From Phycisphaerales bacterium (GTDB lineage: Bacteria > Planctomycetota > Phycisphaerae > Phycisphaerales > SM1A02), in the NCBI GenBank assembly GCA_014237965.1, contig JABABZ010000006.1, forward strand, positions 1 to 35,455: 35,455 nt of DNA. The letters are read 5' to 3'. Made by a program: the position numbers and the translations under genes. This document shows, piece after piece, positions 1-10,900 of this stretch (position 1 is its first letter; each line of letters starts with the position of its first letter). The notes beneath the pieces were generated by a model. That model searched no databases and had not been told where the DNA came from. It worked only from the letters and a program-made list of their open reading frames with translations.

Positions 1-828
1 GATGAGGACGTCCAGGCCCTTGATCGGGTCGTGGCGGGCGATCGTGCCGATCAGCGCGCTCTCGGTGGCGCGCGCCGCCGGTGTTCGGTCGACGTCGGGG
101 ACGCCGTGGTAGATGGTGGCGGTGTTGAACGCGATCACGCCGTTCACCGAGTCGCGGACGGGTGAGGTGAAGACTTCGCCGTCGGGAATGTTCATTTCTC
201 CGGTGCAGGCGACCGCGGGGATGTCCTTGACGCTGAATCGAAGGTCGGTCTCACCCGGACCGACGATGTGCACTTGATCGGCGACCTGCATTCGAGCCTG
301 CAGGGCCGCCGCCGCGTTCGCCATGCGGCGATAGTCGAGGCAGCAGACTCGGAAGTAGAAATCCTCGAATTCGTCGGTGCTCATTCCGGCGAGCTGGGCC
401 ATCGAGGGCGTCGGCCATCTGAGCACGCACCACTTGGTCTTCTTGACGCGTTGCTCGAAGTGCACGGGCTTCTGGTACTTCCGCCCGAAGAGGCTCATCG
501 AGGTCTCGTCGACCGATGCCATCTCGCACGCGTTCTCCGAACCACGAACGCCGATGTAGGCGTCCATCTTCTTCATTCGATGCTGGTCGATCTCCGCCCA
601 GGCTTCGATTCCTGCTTCATCGGCGCCATCCACCAGCGTGCGAAGAACCCGGGTCGACCGGAGCGCGACGTGGGGGTGGGCGCCGCAGTCGCGAGCCGCC
701 TTGATCACTGCGCAGATGAATGCCTCGGGTACGTCGAAGGCCTCGACCAGGACGTGCTCACCCTTCTTGAGTCCGGTGGAATGCGTGGTCAGCAGTTCGG
801 CAAGTCGGTCGAAGCGAGGATCATTCAT
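1..828 (-). CDS. M29-family aminopeptidase (leucyl aminopeptidase / aminopeptidase T-like), 3' end truncated by the window edge
   Basis: My translation of the minus strand gives MNDPRFDRLAELLTTHSTGLKKGEHVLVEAFDVPEAFICAVIKAARDCGAHPHVALRST... running open off the left edge; N-terminus resembles M29 aminopeptidases. Not in the ORF track because it is open at the edge. Confidence 0.75.
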   Translation of the reverse strand, partial: MNDPRFDRLAELLTTHSTGLKKGEHVLVEAFDVPEAFICAVIKAARDCGAHPHVALRSTRVLRTLVDGADEAGIEAWAEIDQHRMKKMDAYIGVRGSENACEMASVDETSMSLFGRKYQKPVHFEQRVKKTKWCVLRWPTPSMAQLAGMSTDEFEDFYFRVCCLDYRRMANAAAALQARMQVADQVHIVGPGETDLRFSVKDIPAVACTGEMNIPDGEVFTSPVRDSVNGVIAFNTATIYHGVPDVDRTPAARATESALIGTIARHDPIKGLDVLI

Positions 829-909
829 GCGGGAGTCTTGCTTTCATGTCAGTGGAGCGGGAGGGTCTTCGTCGGGAGACAAACCGGCGAGATTCGATCG
901 GGATGCGAT

Positions 910-1590
910 TCAACGGCGATCGAACAGGGCCGCGAGCCGGTGGGAGTTCAACTCGGTCAGTTCCTGAACGACGAGGTGGGCGTGAGCGAGTTCTTCGGTC
1001 GTTCGGCCGGTGGAGACGAGCCCGACGGATGCCATGCCGGCGGCGTGGGCGGCGTCGATTCCGTGTCCGGCATCTTCGATCACCACGCAGTGTTCCGGCG
1101 CGACGCCGAGTCGTTCCGCGGCAAGCAGGAAGACCTCCGGATCGGGCTTTCCTCGAACGACTTCGTCTCCGCAGACCGTCGCCTGGAGTCGGCCGGCCTC
1201 TGGCAGCAGTCGCAACGCAGTTTCGAGATTTCCCCGAGGCGCGCTGGTTCCGATCGCCAGTCGCCAACCTGCCAGGTCGAGATCGACCAGAAGCTCGGGA
1301 GCGCCGGGCATGGTCGGAAACGACCGCTCGAGTTCGTTGCGGAAGTCCGTCTCCTTTTCGTCGGCGATGTTGCCGGTCGACGCTTCATCAGGCTCCGGGA
1401 GTCCGGCGTCGGGCCAGATCCGTTCGATGATGGCGGGATTGGTGCGCCCGAAACTCCAGTCGAACTGCGCCGGCGTGAGATCGATGTCATGGGCGCGACA
1501 AACCGCCTTCCATGCGCGGTGATGGGCGTCGTAGGAGTCGATGAGGGTTCCATCGAGGTCGAAGATGGCGGCGAATGCGGCGTCGTGCAC
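910..1590 (-). CDS. HAD-superfamily hydrolase (beta-phosphoglucomutase / phosphatase-like)
   Basis: FDLDGTLIDSYDAHHRAWKAV, GTSAPRGNLE, GKPDPEVFLLAAERLGV, VIEDAGHGIDAAHAAGM are HAD motifs I-IV. Proposed GTG start at 1590; the longer ORF (to 1893) overlaps ltaE. Confidence 0.85.
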   Translation of the reverse strand: MHDAAFAAIFDLDGTLIDSYDAHHRAWKAVCRAHDIDLTPAQFDWSFGRTNPAIIERIWPDAGLPEPDEASTGNIADEKETDFRNELERSFPTMPGAPELLVDLDLAGWRLAIGTSAPRGNLETALRLLPEAGRLQATVCGDEVVRGKPDPEVFLLAAERLGVAPEHCVVIEDAGHGIDAAHAAGMASVGLVSTGRTTEELAHAHLVVQELTELNSHRLAALFDRR

Positions 1591-1618
1591 GGCGGGCGAT
1601 CCTGGGAGCGGGAGGTCT

Positions 1619-2680
1619 TCAAGTGGGGCGGGCGATCTCGCGAACGATCTCGAGTGCTCGTTCGATTCCGGCGGCATCGACATCCAGGTGCGTGATCGCG
1701 CGGATGCGATCAGGATCCAGTGCAAGCACCTTGACGCCTCGAGCCGAAAGCCGATCCGCGACGGCGGGGGCGCCGCCCCAGGCGGGATTCGGTCTGAAGA
1801 AGACGATGTTCGTCCGCAGGCCCTCGAAGGGCGAGTCGACGTCGATGCCCTCGATCTTCGCGAGGCCGTCGGCCAGTCGCTCGGCATTCGCATGATCCTC
1901 GGCCAGTCGGGCGACGTGGTGATCCAGAGCGTGATGGCCGGCGGCGGCGAGCAGGCCCGACTGTCGCATCCCGCCTCCGAGCATCTTGCGGAAGCGTCGA
2001 GCTCGATCGATGAAAGGACGGGGACCCAGAAGCACGCTGCCGACCGGGGCGCCGAGCCCCTTCGAGAAGCAGATGGACATGGTGTCCGTCAGCGCCGCGA
2101 ATTCGGATGGTTCGTATCCGGCGGCCATGGCGGCATTGAAGAACCTTGCGCCGTCGACGTGCACCTGCAGATCGTGTTCCCGAGCGGCGTTCACGACCGA
2201 ACGGAATCGTTCCAGAGGCCAGACGGCGCCGCCTCCTCGGTTGTGCGTGTTCTCGATCACGAGCATGCGCGACCGAGGAGCGTGGATGTCGCGATGCCGG
2301 ATCGCGGCATGCACCGCGTCGGCCGTGAACACGCCGGCTTCGCCGTCCAGGCCGGCCACCATGCAGCCCGAGAGTGCGGCGGGGCCTCCGGTCTCGTAGT
2401 GAATGATGTGACTCTCGCGATGCGCGATGATCTCGTCGCCGGCCTCGCAGGCCCCGCGGATGGCGAGTTGATTCGCCATGGTTCCGCTCGGGGTGAACAG
2501 CGCCGCTTCCTTCCCGGTTCTTTCTGCGACGGCCTCTTCGAATGCCTGAACGCTTGGTTCGTCACCAAGAACGTCGTCACCGAGCGGGGCGGATCGCATC
2601 GCGTCCCACATGGCATCGGTGGGACGGGTGACGGTATCGCTCCGAAGATCGATCGAGTTGTTCGGTTCGTTGATGTTCAT
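1619..2680 (-). CDS. ltaE: low-specificity L-threonine aldolase
   Basis: IDLRSDTVTRPTDAMWDAM, GDDVLGDEPSVQAFEEAVAERTGKEAALFTPSGTMANQLAI, HVDGARFFNAAMA, SICFSKGLGAPVGSVL; PLP-dependent threonine aldolase signature. ATG at 2680. Confidence 0.92.
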   Translation of the reverse strand: MNINEPNNSIDLRSDTVTRPTDAMWDAMRSAPLGDDVLGDEPSVQAFEEAVAERTGKEAALFTPSGTMANQLAIRGACEAGDEIIAHRESHIIHYETGGPAALSGCMVAGLDGEAGVFTADAVHAAIRHRDIHAPRSRMLVIENTHNRGGGAVWPLERFRSVVNAAREHDLQVHVDGARFFNAAMAAGYEPSEFAALTDTMSICFSKGLGAPVGSVLLGPRPFIDRARRFRKMLGGGMRQSGLLAAAGHHALDHHVARLAEDHANAERLADGLAKIEGIDVDSPFEGLRTNIVFFRPNPAWGGAPAVADRLSARGVKVLALDPDRIRAITHLDVDAAGIERALEIVREIARPT

Positions 2681-3504
2681 GGTTGGGCGGCCGTCGGAGT
2701 CGGAAGTGCGGTGTTCGGGGCCGTGGTCGTCTCGGGAGTCGAAGCGCCGGGAGCGGCGGAACCGGAAGGCGGCGGTATCTTCTCCGCCTTCGGTTGGGGG
2801 AGATCCATGGAGAGAACCGACTCGGAACGTCCATCGATGAAGTCGATGAGCATCGCGGTCAGCAAGGCGTCCAGAGTGGTCTGGATCGCGGGCGAACTCC
2901 CGACCAGATTCTCGCCGGCGAGGGTGCCGCTTCCCGTCGCCTGCCAGACCAGTTGGCCGGTCGGTGCGTGCCAGAGTTGCAGTCCGATCTCCACCGTGGT
3001 CCAACCGGTCATGATGAAGGTGAATCCAGCGAAACTGAATCGGGTCGTATTGTCGGTGATGACGTCGACCAGACGCGGGAGCATCAGGTACTCGACGCCG
3101 AGTGACTTTCCGACCTTCTGTAGTTTTTCCCGACCGAGGAAATCACCGGGATCGACCGAAGCGAGGAGTTCGTTCAGGAGCGCGGCATCTCCAGTCGTGT
3201 TGAGACGATTCACGACATCGGCGTGAGAGAGGATGCTGACATCCTTGATCTCTCTTCGGGCGACGTAGGCGAAGGAGAGGTTGGCGAATGAGGCCACCCC
3301 GGCATTGGAACCGGAGGCGACGGTGGGGAGCACCGCGCAATTCGGCGGAGTGCTGCTCAGAATGGCCTTCGGCGCCGGCATCGGGACGTACTGCTCGGAG
3401 CGATTCTGAACACCGACTTGAATTCCACTGGCCGCACAGCCGCCCAGCATCAGAAGGAGAGCAGGCAGAACTGGCCAACGGGAAGTCATATGGAATTGGC
3501 GCAT
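2677..3504 (-). CDS. putative lipoprotein
   Basis: MRQFHMTSRWPVLPALLLMLGGCAASG: signal with lipobox LGGC. Pro/Thr-rich C-terminus; stop overlaps the ltaE start (ATGA). Confidence 0.7.
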   Translation of the reverse strand: MRQFHMTSRWPVLPALLLMLGGCAASGIQVGVQNRSEQYVPMPAPKAILSSTPPNCAVLPTVASGSNAGVASFANLSFAYVARREIKDVSILSHADVVNRLNTTGDAALLNELLASVDPGDFLGREKLQKVGKSLGVEYLMLPRLVDVITDNTTRFSFAGFTFIMTGWTTVEIGLQLWHAPTGQLVWQATGSGTLAGENLVGSSPAIQTTLDALLTAMLIDFIDGRSESVLSMDLPQPKAEKIPPPSGSAAPGASTPETTTAPNTALPTPTAAQP

Positions 3505-3557
3505 CCCACGATCGTATCGGATGCGGCCGCCGCCCAACGGCGCGATGGAAGGTCGAT

Positions 3558-4334
3558 TCAAGGCATGGAGAGGTCGGAATCATCGATTCCGGCGACCGCG
3601 ACATCCGCGATCGGAACGAGCGTGATACCACCCGCGGCTTCGACTCGGAGTTCGTACGCCTCTCCCGGTCGCATCGGCTTGTAGACCGCTTCGCCCTGGG
3701 CGACCCTGATCCCGGATCTCCGGGCCGCGTCGGGGTCCGAGGCGAGGGTCCAGAATCGGGACCAGATCGCCTGTTCGAATCGGGCCTGATCGCTCCCGGC
3801 ATATCCATCCGGGATTCCCCCCGGCGTGTCGATCGGAATACCGTCTCGGGGAGGAGTCTCGTCGGAGTAGATCCGGCGGAGGAGGACGATGGTCTGGTCG
3901 CGGAAGGGGTCGCTCGCCGAGGCCACGGTTTCGGAGGGAAATCGGGCCGTCCAGGCGTCCACGTAGATCACATCTCCGGGGAGTCTCATTTCACGGGAGG
4001 CGAGTTCACGACCCTCATCGTCGAGTTCGATGAAACGGAGGTCGGTCCAGGAGCCTTCTCCGTCCTGATCCTGGTCTTGATCCAGGACCTCGAGACGCGC
4101 GATTCGGCGATCCCGCCCAAGTCGATCGATGGCCGCATCTCGGACCGCGATTTCCGCCGCCATGCGGGCCTCGATGGCCGCAATCTCCTCACGGAGGCGG
4201 TTTTCCTGGTTCGTCGTCCACCAGGCCATCCCTCCGATCAGCAAGCCCCCGACCAGGACCACCATTCCAGTGACTCGCACCGACGCACCGACCAGGGCCG
4301 TACTCAGGGAAAACGTTGAAGGTGAAGGACTCAT
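3558..4334 (-). CDS. hypothetical membrane-anchored protein with a short coiled-coil
   Basis: One N-terminal TM (VRVTGMVVLVGGLLIGGMAWW) followed by RLREEIAAIEARMAAEIAVRDAAIDRL, then a periplasmic-type domain. ATG at 4334. Confidence 0.65.
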   Translation of the reverse strand: MSPSPSTFSLSTALVGASVRVTGMVVLVGGLLIGGMAWWTTNQENRLREEIAAIEARMAAEIAVRDAAIDRLGRDRRIARLEVLDQDQDQDGEGSWTDLRFIELDDEGRELASREMRLPGDVIYVDAWTARFPSETVASASDPFRDQTIVLLRRIYSDETPPRDGIPIDTPGGIPDGYAGSDQARFEQAIWSRFWTLASDPDAARRSGIRVAQGEAVYKPMRPGEAYELRVEAAGGITLVPIADVAVAGIDDSDLSMP

Positions 4335-4395
4335 GATTCGTCTTCTATCGGCCGTATGGCTCCAGTTTCGCGCGAAAAGTGCCGATATCGGACGC

Positions 4396-7119
4396 ATGCA
4401 CTTGTTGTTTTCCACGGGCCGATTCCGGACCCTGATCGGGATCGTGGCGCTTCTTTCGATTCCGGCCGAGGGTTCGGTGACGTCCGAGTCGGTCGGGACC
4501 GGGGTCGAGGCTCCGCCGGCCACCAGGCGGTTGATCCATCGCTTCGACTTCGAAGAGATCCAGAAGGCCGATTGGTCGCACGTCTTCCAGCAGGCTGACG
4601 GGCTTCCCCCCAAGGGTCGCTTCTTCACCGCCAACGTCGATGAGAACGAGCGCAGTCGTGGTGACTGGAGTCTTCGAGTCCACATCTTCGGAGGATCGGT
4701 CTCCTATCGAACCCGACCCGAAGTGCTTCTCCCGGCCAACGTCGATTCGCGTTTTCAACTCGTCGGTTCGGTACGAACTCTCGACCTGCAGCATTCTTCC
4801 GCCCGACTCGAGGTCCGACTCGTGGACGGCGATCTGCTCGATCGATCTCATGACGCAGGAATGTCCGACGCGATCGAAGTCGCCACGGTGGCATCCTTCG
4901 TCTCCGACGCGGTACGGACCGATGGTGACTGGAAGGAGCTGGTCGTCGATATCGATACGTCCGGCGAAGCATGCCGCGAAGCCGGAATCGATCTCCGATT
5001 CGTCGTCGCGATGCAGGTGACGCAACCCGGCTTCGAAGAAGAAGCCGGCATCCAGCGTACGGTCGCGGGTGATCCTCGAATCGAGGATGTCACCGGAACC
5101 GTCTGGTTCGATGACCTTGCGATCTGGCAGCTTCCGTGGGTCGATTTCAGATCCGTCTCGCCATCCGGCATCGTGCGGCATCCGCAGCCGGTCGAACTGC
5201 GCATCGCCGTGGACGATCCGATCGAACCGGTTCCCACCGTGACGCTCGAGGTCAGCGATCTCGATGGAAACGTCGTCGAACGGCGTCCCATTCGCGTGCT
5301 CTCGAGTGGTCGACCTCTGGTCGCCAGCGTGGAAGTGCCTCTTCCCGGTTGGTATCAAGCGCGTCTGCTGGTGAGCGGGTCGGGGCCGGAGAAGGCGGTT
5401 CGGGATCTCTCGATCCTCGTGCTCCCGGAGTCTGAAGAACGACGGTCCAGTGGCGTTCCCGCGCTCGGCTACTCGATTCCCCAGTGGAGTGCCGCGGACC
5501 TGGGTGGAATCGCGACGGTCATCGAGTGGCTCGATCCCGGCGCGATCGAGTTTTCGATCTGGCCCGAGGCCAATGACCAACTCACGAGCACCGATGCGAT
5601 CTCCGCGCTCAAGAAGGTCTTTGAACGGCAGCGGGCCGGATATCGCGAGCCGATGCTCGCCGTCGATCGTCTGCATCGAGGCCTGGCACGGGCGGCGAGA
5701 CTCAAGCCTCAGGAGGTCTATGCGGCGATGATGGGCGACGACTCGATCAGTCTCGCTTCCCTCGAGTCGTGGATGGATCGGTTCGGAACGATCGTCGATC
5801 GCTGGCGAATTCCCGGCGGGATTCGATCGGGGCCCGACCTCACGAACCTTCGAAGGGTGATGGGGGATCTCGTCGCCGATCCGATTCTGGCCATCTCGCA
5901 ACATCCCGACACGATCGACGACCGATGGGGCGACGAGCTCTTCGTGATGGGCAGGTCGGATCTCTCGGCGACCACGATGTCGGACATCTTCGCGGGAGGC
6001 GGCGTCTCGGGCGCGACGCTTCGCATCGAGACTCCCCCGGCCGACTGGATTGCTCGCGCGCGAGTGGATGCGGCGGCTCGCCGTCTGCTCGCGGCCTGGC
6101 GGTCCGATGCGGATCGAATTCTCCTCCCATGGAATCCGGGGTCCGGCCCCGATCCGACGATGCTTGCGTGGACTGGGCTGAGCCACGCGCTTTCGGGCCA
6201 TCGGTTCAAGGGCGAGATTCCGTTGTCGCCCACCGCCCGTTGCTGGATCGCGGGCGACTCCGATGCTTCACAGCTCGTCGTCTGGTCGGAACGGCAGGGT
6301 TCCGCCGAGCTCGTTCGCATTCCGGTTGGTGATCGGCCGGTCGATGTGCTCGATCTGGAGGGACGCGGTCGTCGCCTCGATCCCCGTGCAGGGATGATCG
6401 ATCTGGTGGTCGGATCCACTCCCCTGGTGATCCGTGGAGTGTCCGCCGCCGCGGTGCAGGTCGCCGCTCGAATGCAATTCGAACCGCAAGTGATGGACCT
6501 TGCCGCCGGACCGCAGAACGTCCACCTGCTGATTCACAATCCGACCGCGGTCGCATTGGAAGGCGAGGCGTCGATCGACGTTCCGCGTGGGTGGTCGATC
6601 GAACCGGCTCGACCCCGCGTGCGCATCGCCGCCGGGGAGACCGCTCGCATTCCCATCGAGATCCGCTGGACCACGCCGCCTGTCGCGGGGGAGATGCGAA
6701 TTCCCATCGCCGTCCTTCTCGAAGCCGATTCGACCCTCCGGTTCGAGACGGAGGTTCCGATGGAGGTTCGAAACGAGATCCTCGAGGTGCGGACCGACTG
6801 GGCGCTCACCACTTCGGCGGTCGACGGGAGCCCCGGGATCGTGGTCAGTGCCGAAGTGATCAACCACGGAGATCGACCCATGGATCTCCAGATGGAAGCC
6901 GTCGCCTGGCATTCCGGGCGCGAACGAAGGCCGATCTCCGCCTTGCAGCCCGGGGAGCGTGCGGTTCGACGATTCCATTTCAAGGGTGGGCTGGCTCGAT
7001 TGTCGCGAACCGACGTCCGGGTGATCATCACCGAGTTCGGCGGTCCGCTCGGTGTGACGTCCTTGATCCCGATCGCGGGCGGTTCGCAACGGGTCGATAC
7101 GGCATTGGTGGAGGAATGA
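4396..7119 (+). CDS. large secreted protein, possibly glycosidase-like with C-terminal beta-sandwich domains
   Basis: Signal peptide MHLLFSTGRFRTLIGIVALLSIPAEG; C-terminus NPTAVALEGEASIDVPRGWSIEPARPRVRIAAGETARIPIEIRW resembles NEW3/Ig-like domains. The ORF-track start (4129) overlaps the divergent gene; 4333 is an alternative start. Confidence 0.7.
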   Translation: MHLLFSTGRFRTLIGIVALLSIPAEGSVTSESVGTGVEAPPATRRLIHRFDFEEIQKADWSHVFQQADGLPPKGRFFTANVDENERSRGDWSLRVHIFGGSVSYRTRPEVLLPANVDSRFQLVGSVRTLDLQHSSARLEVRLVDGDLLDRSHDAGMSDAIEVATVASFVSDAVRTDGDWKELVVDIDTSGEACREAGIDLRFVVAMQVTQPGFEEEAGIQRTVAGDPRIEDVTGTVWFDDLAIWQLPWVDFRSVSPSGIVRHPQPVELRIAVDDPIEPVPTVTLEVSDLDGNVVERRPIRVLSSGRPLVASVEVPLPGWYQARLLVSGSGPEKAVRDLSILVLPESEERRSSGVPALGYSIPQWSAADLGGIATVIEWLDPGAIEFSIWPEANDQLTSTDAISALKKVFERQRAGYREPMLAVDRLHRGLARAARLKPQEVYAAMMGDDSISLASLESWMDRFGTIVDRWRIPGGIRSGPDLTNLRRVMGDLVADPILAISQHPDTIDDRWGDELFVMGRSDLSATTMSDIFAGGGVSGATLRIETPPADWIARARVDAAARRLLAAWRSDADRILLPWNPGSGPDPTMLAWTGLSHALSGHRFKGEIPLSPTARCWIAGDSDASQLVVWSERQGSAELVRIPVGDRPVDVLDLEGRGRRLDPRAGMIDLVVGSTPLVIRGVSAAAVQVAARMQFEPQVMDLAAGPQNVHLLIHNPTAVALEGEASIDVPRGWSIEPARPRVRIAAGETARIPIEIRWTTPPVAGEMRIPIAVLLEADSTLRFETEVPMEVRNEILEVRTDWALTTSAVDGSPGIVVSAEVINHGDRPMDLQMEAVAWHSGRERRPISALQPGERAVRRFHFKGGLARLSRTDVRVIITEFGGPLGVTSLIPIAGGSQRVDTALVEE

Positions 7120-7211
7120 AGTTGCGACGCGTCCTGATGCTGCGACATTCCCGTGCCGTGCCGGGGTGGCGTTCGATTCGATCATGGTCCGATCGCATCA
7201 CGAGGCGTGAG

Positions 7212-7817
7212 TCAGGGAAGGACCGAACGCCCGGTGGGAGTTCGGCCCGCGATCGAGATCGCGGTGATCGAACGAATCGACCAGCGGTCGGATTCGCGTT
7301 CCCATTCCAGGAGCCAGCGAGACGGGACGGTGCCGAGACTCGACGTCGTTCTCGTCAGGCAGGCGAGCTCGACCAGTGCGGTGTTCGACCCGGTCCCGAC
7401 GGAATCGAGCAGCGTGATCGTGTTCTGCTCGATCCGGTGGCGCGAGCGCAGCGAATCGAGCATTCGCCGCAGTTCTTCGACGGGTCGGCCCGGGTTTTCG
7501 ATTCGTCCCACGTGAAGCGTCGCGTCGGGATCCAGCTCGGCGAGCATCTCGTCGATTCTTCCGTCAGTCGCGGCGGCGACGAAGATCCGGGTCCGATGGG
7601 CAGCCGACTCCCCGGAGGTCTCGACGACGAGTCCGATGGTCAGGATCAAGACTCCGAGCGCAAAGGTGACCGCCGCAGGGACGGCGAAGCGTCGATCATC
7701 ACGTTGCAATCCCATCCACAGGATCGTCGCGGCGACCAGAGCGAGCACGATGGCGAGCGGCCATGGATTCTCGAGAACGAAGCTGGTGATGAGCCCGGAG
7801 CGGGCGGTGTCGGGCAT
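7212..7817 (-). CDS. hypothetical membrane protein with an NTF2/SnoaL-like soluble domain
   Basis: Two predicted TM segments (PLAIVLALVAATILWMGL; AVPAAVTFALGVLILTIGLVV), then FVAAATDGRIDEMLAELDPDATLHVG...WLLEWERESDRWSIRSI. ATG at 7817. Confidence 0.6.
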   Translation of the reverse strand: MPDTARSGLITSFVLENPWPLAIVLALVAATILWMGLQRDDRRFAVPAAVTFALGVLILTIGLVVETSGESAAHRTRIFVAAATDGRIDEMLAELDPDATLHVGRIENPGRPVEELRRMLDSLRSRHRIEQNTITLLDSVGTGSNTALVELACLTRTTSSLGTVPSRWLLEWERESDRWSIRSITAISIAGRTPTGRSVLP

Positions 7818-7915
7818 GATCTTCTTCCGATCAACGGCGGAGTACCAGGAGTCCGGGCAGCGGCATCGGCCATCCCGGAGTCGCGTGAAGAAGCCTATCC
7901 CCTCGAGGAGGTGAC

Positions 7916-10900
7916 ATGGGAATGACGACGTCGAAGACCCATGAAAGGCCTGGATCATCGTCGATTCCATCGAGTTCGTCTTCACGATTGGAAGCGAATC
8001 TCAGTGCGCTCGGGCCTCAGAACCACGCCGCCGCCGAGGCGATTCGATCATCGGCGGATCTTCCCATCGAGTTGGAGACGGCCGAGGATGGACGGCTCAC
8101 CGGCGTCTGGCAGGGGCGTCGACTCGCCAGTGCCCGTCGACCCGGGGAAGAGACGGCTCGCCTCATCGGCGACATCGACTATCGCGAGTCCGCATGCATC
8201 GTGGTGGCGGGATTCGGATTGGGAGATCATGTCGAAGCGATCGCCAGGCGTCTCGGTCGGACCGGCGTGCTTCTGGTGCTCGAAACGGATACGGCGCTCT
8301 TGAAGGCGGTCATGTCGAGATTCGATCTGACCGACTGGTTCAACCGGAGCCGACTCCTGCTCCGCGTGGATGAGAACGATGCGGCCGGGCTGGCGCTGGG
8401 ACTTCGCGGCTTCGAGTCGATCCTGATGCTTGGAACCTCGATCATCGAACATCCGCCGAGTCGAAGTCGTCTGAGCGACGCGACCGCCGTCTTCACTCGT
8501 TCGCTCGTCGACATCACCGCGACCGCTCGAACATCGATCTACACCGCATTGACCAGATGCAGTTCCACGATCGAGAACCAGCTTGCGAATCTCGATCGAT
8601 ACGCGATCGGATCCGGCATCGACGAACTCGCCGGCATCGCGGCAGGGCGTCTGGGAATCGTGGTCAGTGCGGGGCCGAGCCTTCGGAGGAACCTTCCGCT
8701 CCTCGCCGCCCCCGGAGTTCGTGATCGATGCGTGATCGTGGCGACGCAGACCACGCTCAAACCACTCCTGGCTGCCGGAGTCGCTCCCCACTTCGTCACC
8801 GCGCTCGACTATCACCCGATCTCGCGTCGCTTCTACGAGGGCATCGATCCCGTGGCGGTCGAGAACACCGAACTGATCATCGATTCGAAGGTGCATCGAG
8901 CGGTTCCCGAGGCGTGGCCGGGCAGGATCCGGTGCATTCCATCGCCGGAGCTGGATCAGTTCCTCGGCCCGCTGGCGGATGGTCATCCTCCGCTCGAAGC
9001 GTCGGCGACGGTCGCTCATCTGGCGTACGTGCTGGCACGTCACCTCGGTTGTGATCCGGTGGCGTTGATCGGGCAGGATCTCGGTTTCACCGACGGCCTC
9101 TACTACGCGCCAGGAACCGCGATCCATGACGTCTGGCTTCCGGAGCTCAACGCATTCAACACGATCGAGACCATGGAGTGGGAACGAATCGTCCGGCATC
9201 GCACCCACCTCGCGGAACGCGAGGACGTTCACGGGCGTCGCATCTTCACCGATGCGCAGATGTTGAACTACCTCCAGTTGTTCGAGATGCGGTTCACCGC
9301 CGATGTCGCATCGGGCCTGACCGTGATCGATGCGACCGAAGGAGGAGTACGGAAAGCCGGTGCCGACGCCCGGACCCTCGCAGACACGCTGGCCACCCAT
9401 GCGGGCTCAGAGCGAGAAGCCGTTCATCTCCCGCGGGCGAGCGAGGCCGATCCGACGCGACGTCCCGCCTTGATGAAGCGGCTCGAAGGGCTCGCCACGG
9501 AGATCAAGGAGGTCTCGAAGGCCTCCGACGAGACTCTGGAGATTCTCCGTTCCATGCTCGCAGCGCAGCGCGACGAACGTCGGATGAACCGCTTGTTCGA
9601 TCGACTCGCCACCATGCAGGAACTCGTTGCCGAGCGGGAGTCCGCGAGGAAGATCATCGACATCATCAATCAGGTCGGTGTCTACAAGAGAATGCGGGCG
9701 GATCGGCGGATCGAACTCTCGACCGATCTCGAACCTCACGAGAAACAACGGGCCGAGATCGAACGGGACATCGTCAACGTCGAATGGACCCGCGATGCAT
9801 CGAATCTGCTGGTTGATCTGATCGATCGCACCGGCGAGTCGATCCGCACCGGCGAATTCGTGGAACCAGCGCAGGATCTGACGGTCATCGAGCGAACCGC
9901 GGGAATCCAGCCTGCAGACACCAGCGAGGCGACCGTGATCGCGGTGGTCCCGGTGGATCCGGCGTTCGGTGGGACCGGCGTGTCTCGGAGTCTGGGATCG
10001 AATCTGGCCGATCGGTCCGTCTTTCGCCGCACGCTCGAACGCCTCGGAACCGCGACTGGAATCAAGGCGATCGTCCTGCTGGTGCCCGACGATTTCGATG
10101 TCGAAGACGCCTTCGATCCAACGCAGGTCGGGCTTCCGGTGGAGATCCACCGGTGCGGTGCACGCGTGTTCGGCCCGGAGCACGAAGCCATCCGTGTGGC
10201 GAGAGCGGTGGCGCCGACATCCTGGCGGGGTGGCATCCACGGGCTCACGGCGTTCGATGAAGTGTTGGCCCCCGGACCCACCGCCGAAGTGATGGAAGAA
10301 CTCGACGCCGATGCGGCGCTGTTGGTCGGGCCGGACTGGTCGCTCCTTCCCATCACCGGTCGCGGAGGCGTCGACGAACTGGTTCAGAGGTTCAGCGAAC
10401 GACCGAAGTCACCCTACGTGTTCGCTCAGGGGCCTCCGGGTCTGGCGGCGATGATCATCGGTCGGAGCACCGTGCATGCGATGGCGAATCGCCGATCCCG
10501 ATTCGCAACGATCGGGCATCTGCTTGGATATCGATCCGAGCGACCGCAGGGTGATCAGATCGTGGGGGATCTCTGTGTGTCGACCGACCCGACGGTGCGA
10601 AGTGCCATCGGTCGATTCACCGTCGATTCTCCGCGCCAGTTCATGAGGATTGGAAGAGCGATCGAGCCACTGGTCAGAGATGACCGGGCCGTCGAGCCGG
10701 ATGCCGCGGAACTCGCCGTCCGAATGGAGCATCGGATCATGACTGGTCCGTTGCTCTCTCCGCAGTTTCTTCGGGTGGAACTGACCACGGGCCGCGTCGG
10801 CGTGCACGCTGGAACGCCGCATGCCGGCGAGATCCAACGGGCGCCGATGGAGGAGTCGACCTTCCGGCGCATCGTCGAGTCACTCGGGAAGACCGGCGAT

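Noticed and set aside
268-3226. 475-aa (268-1695 +) and 561-aa (1541-3226 +) ORFs
   Set aside because: Both are antisense to the M29 peptidase, HAD, threonine aldolase and lipoprotein genes, which have clear family motifs on the minus strand.
4332-4335. CATG where the divergent gene's ATG (4334, minus) and a plus-strand ATG (4333) share bases
   Set aside because: The plus-strand gene more likely starts at 4396, where a proper signal peptide begins, so start-codon sharing is probably coincidental.
4345-9400. 618-aa (4345-6201 -) and 450-aa (8048-9400 -) ORFs, plus 444-aa (6591-7925 +)
   Set aside because: They are shadow frames of the secreted protein and MAF-fusion genes; Arg/Asp/His-rich translations without recognisable domains.
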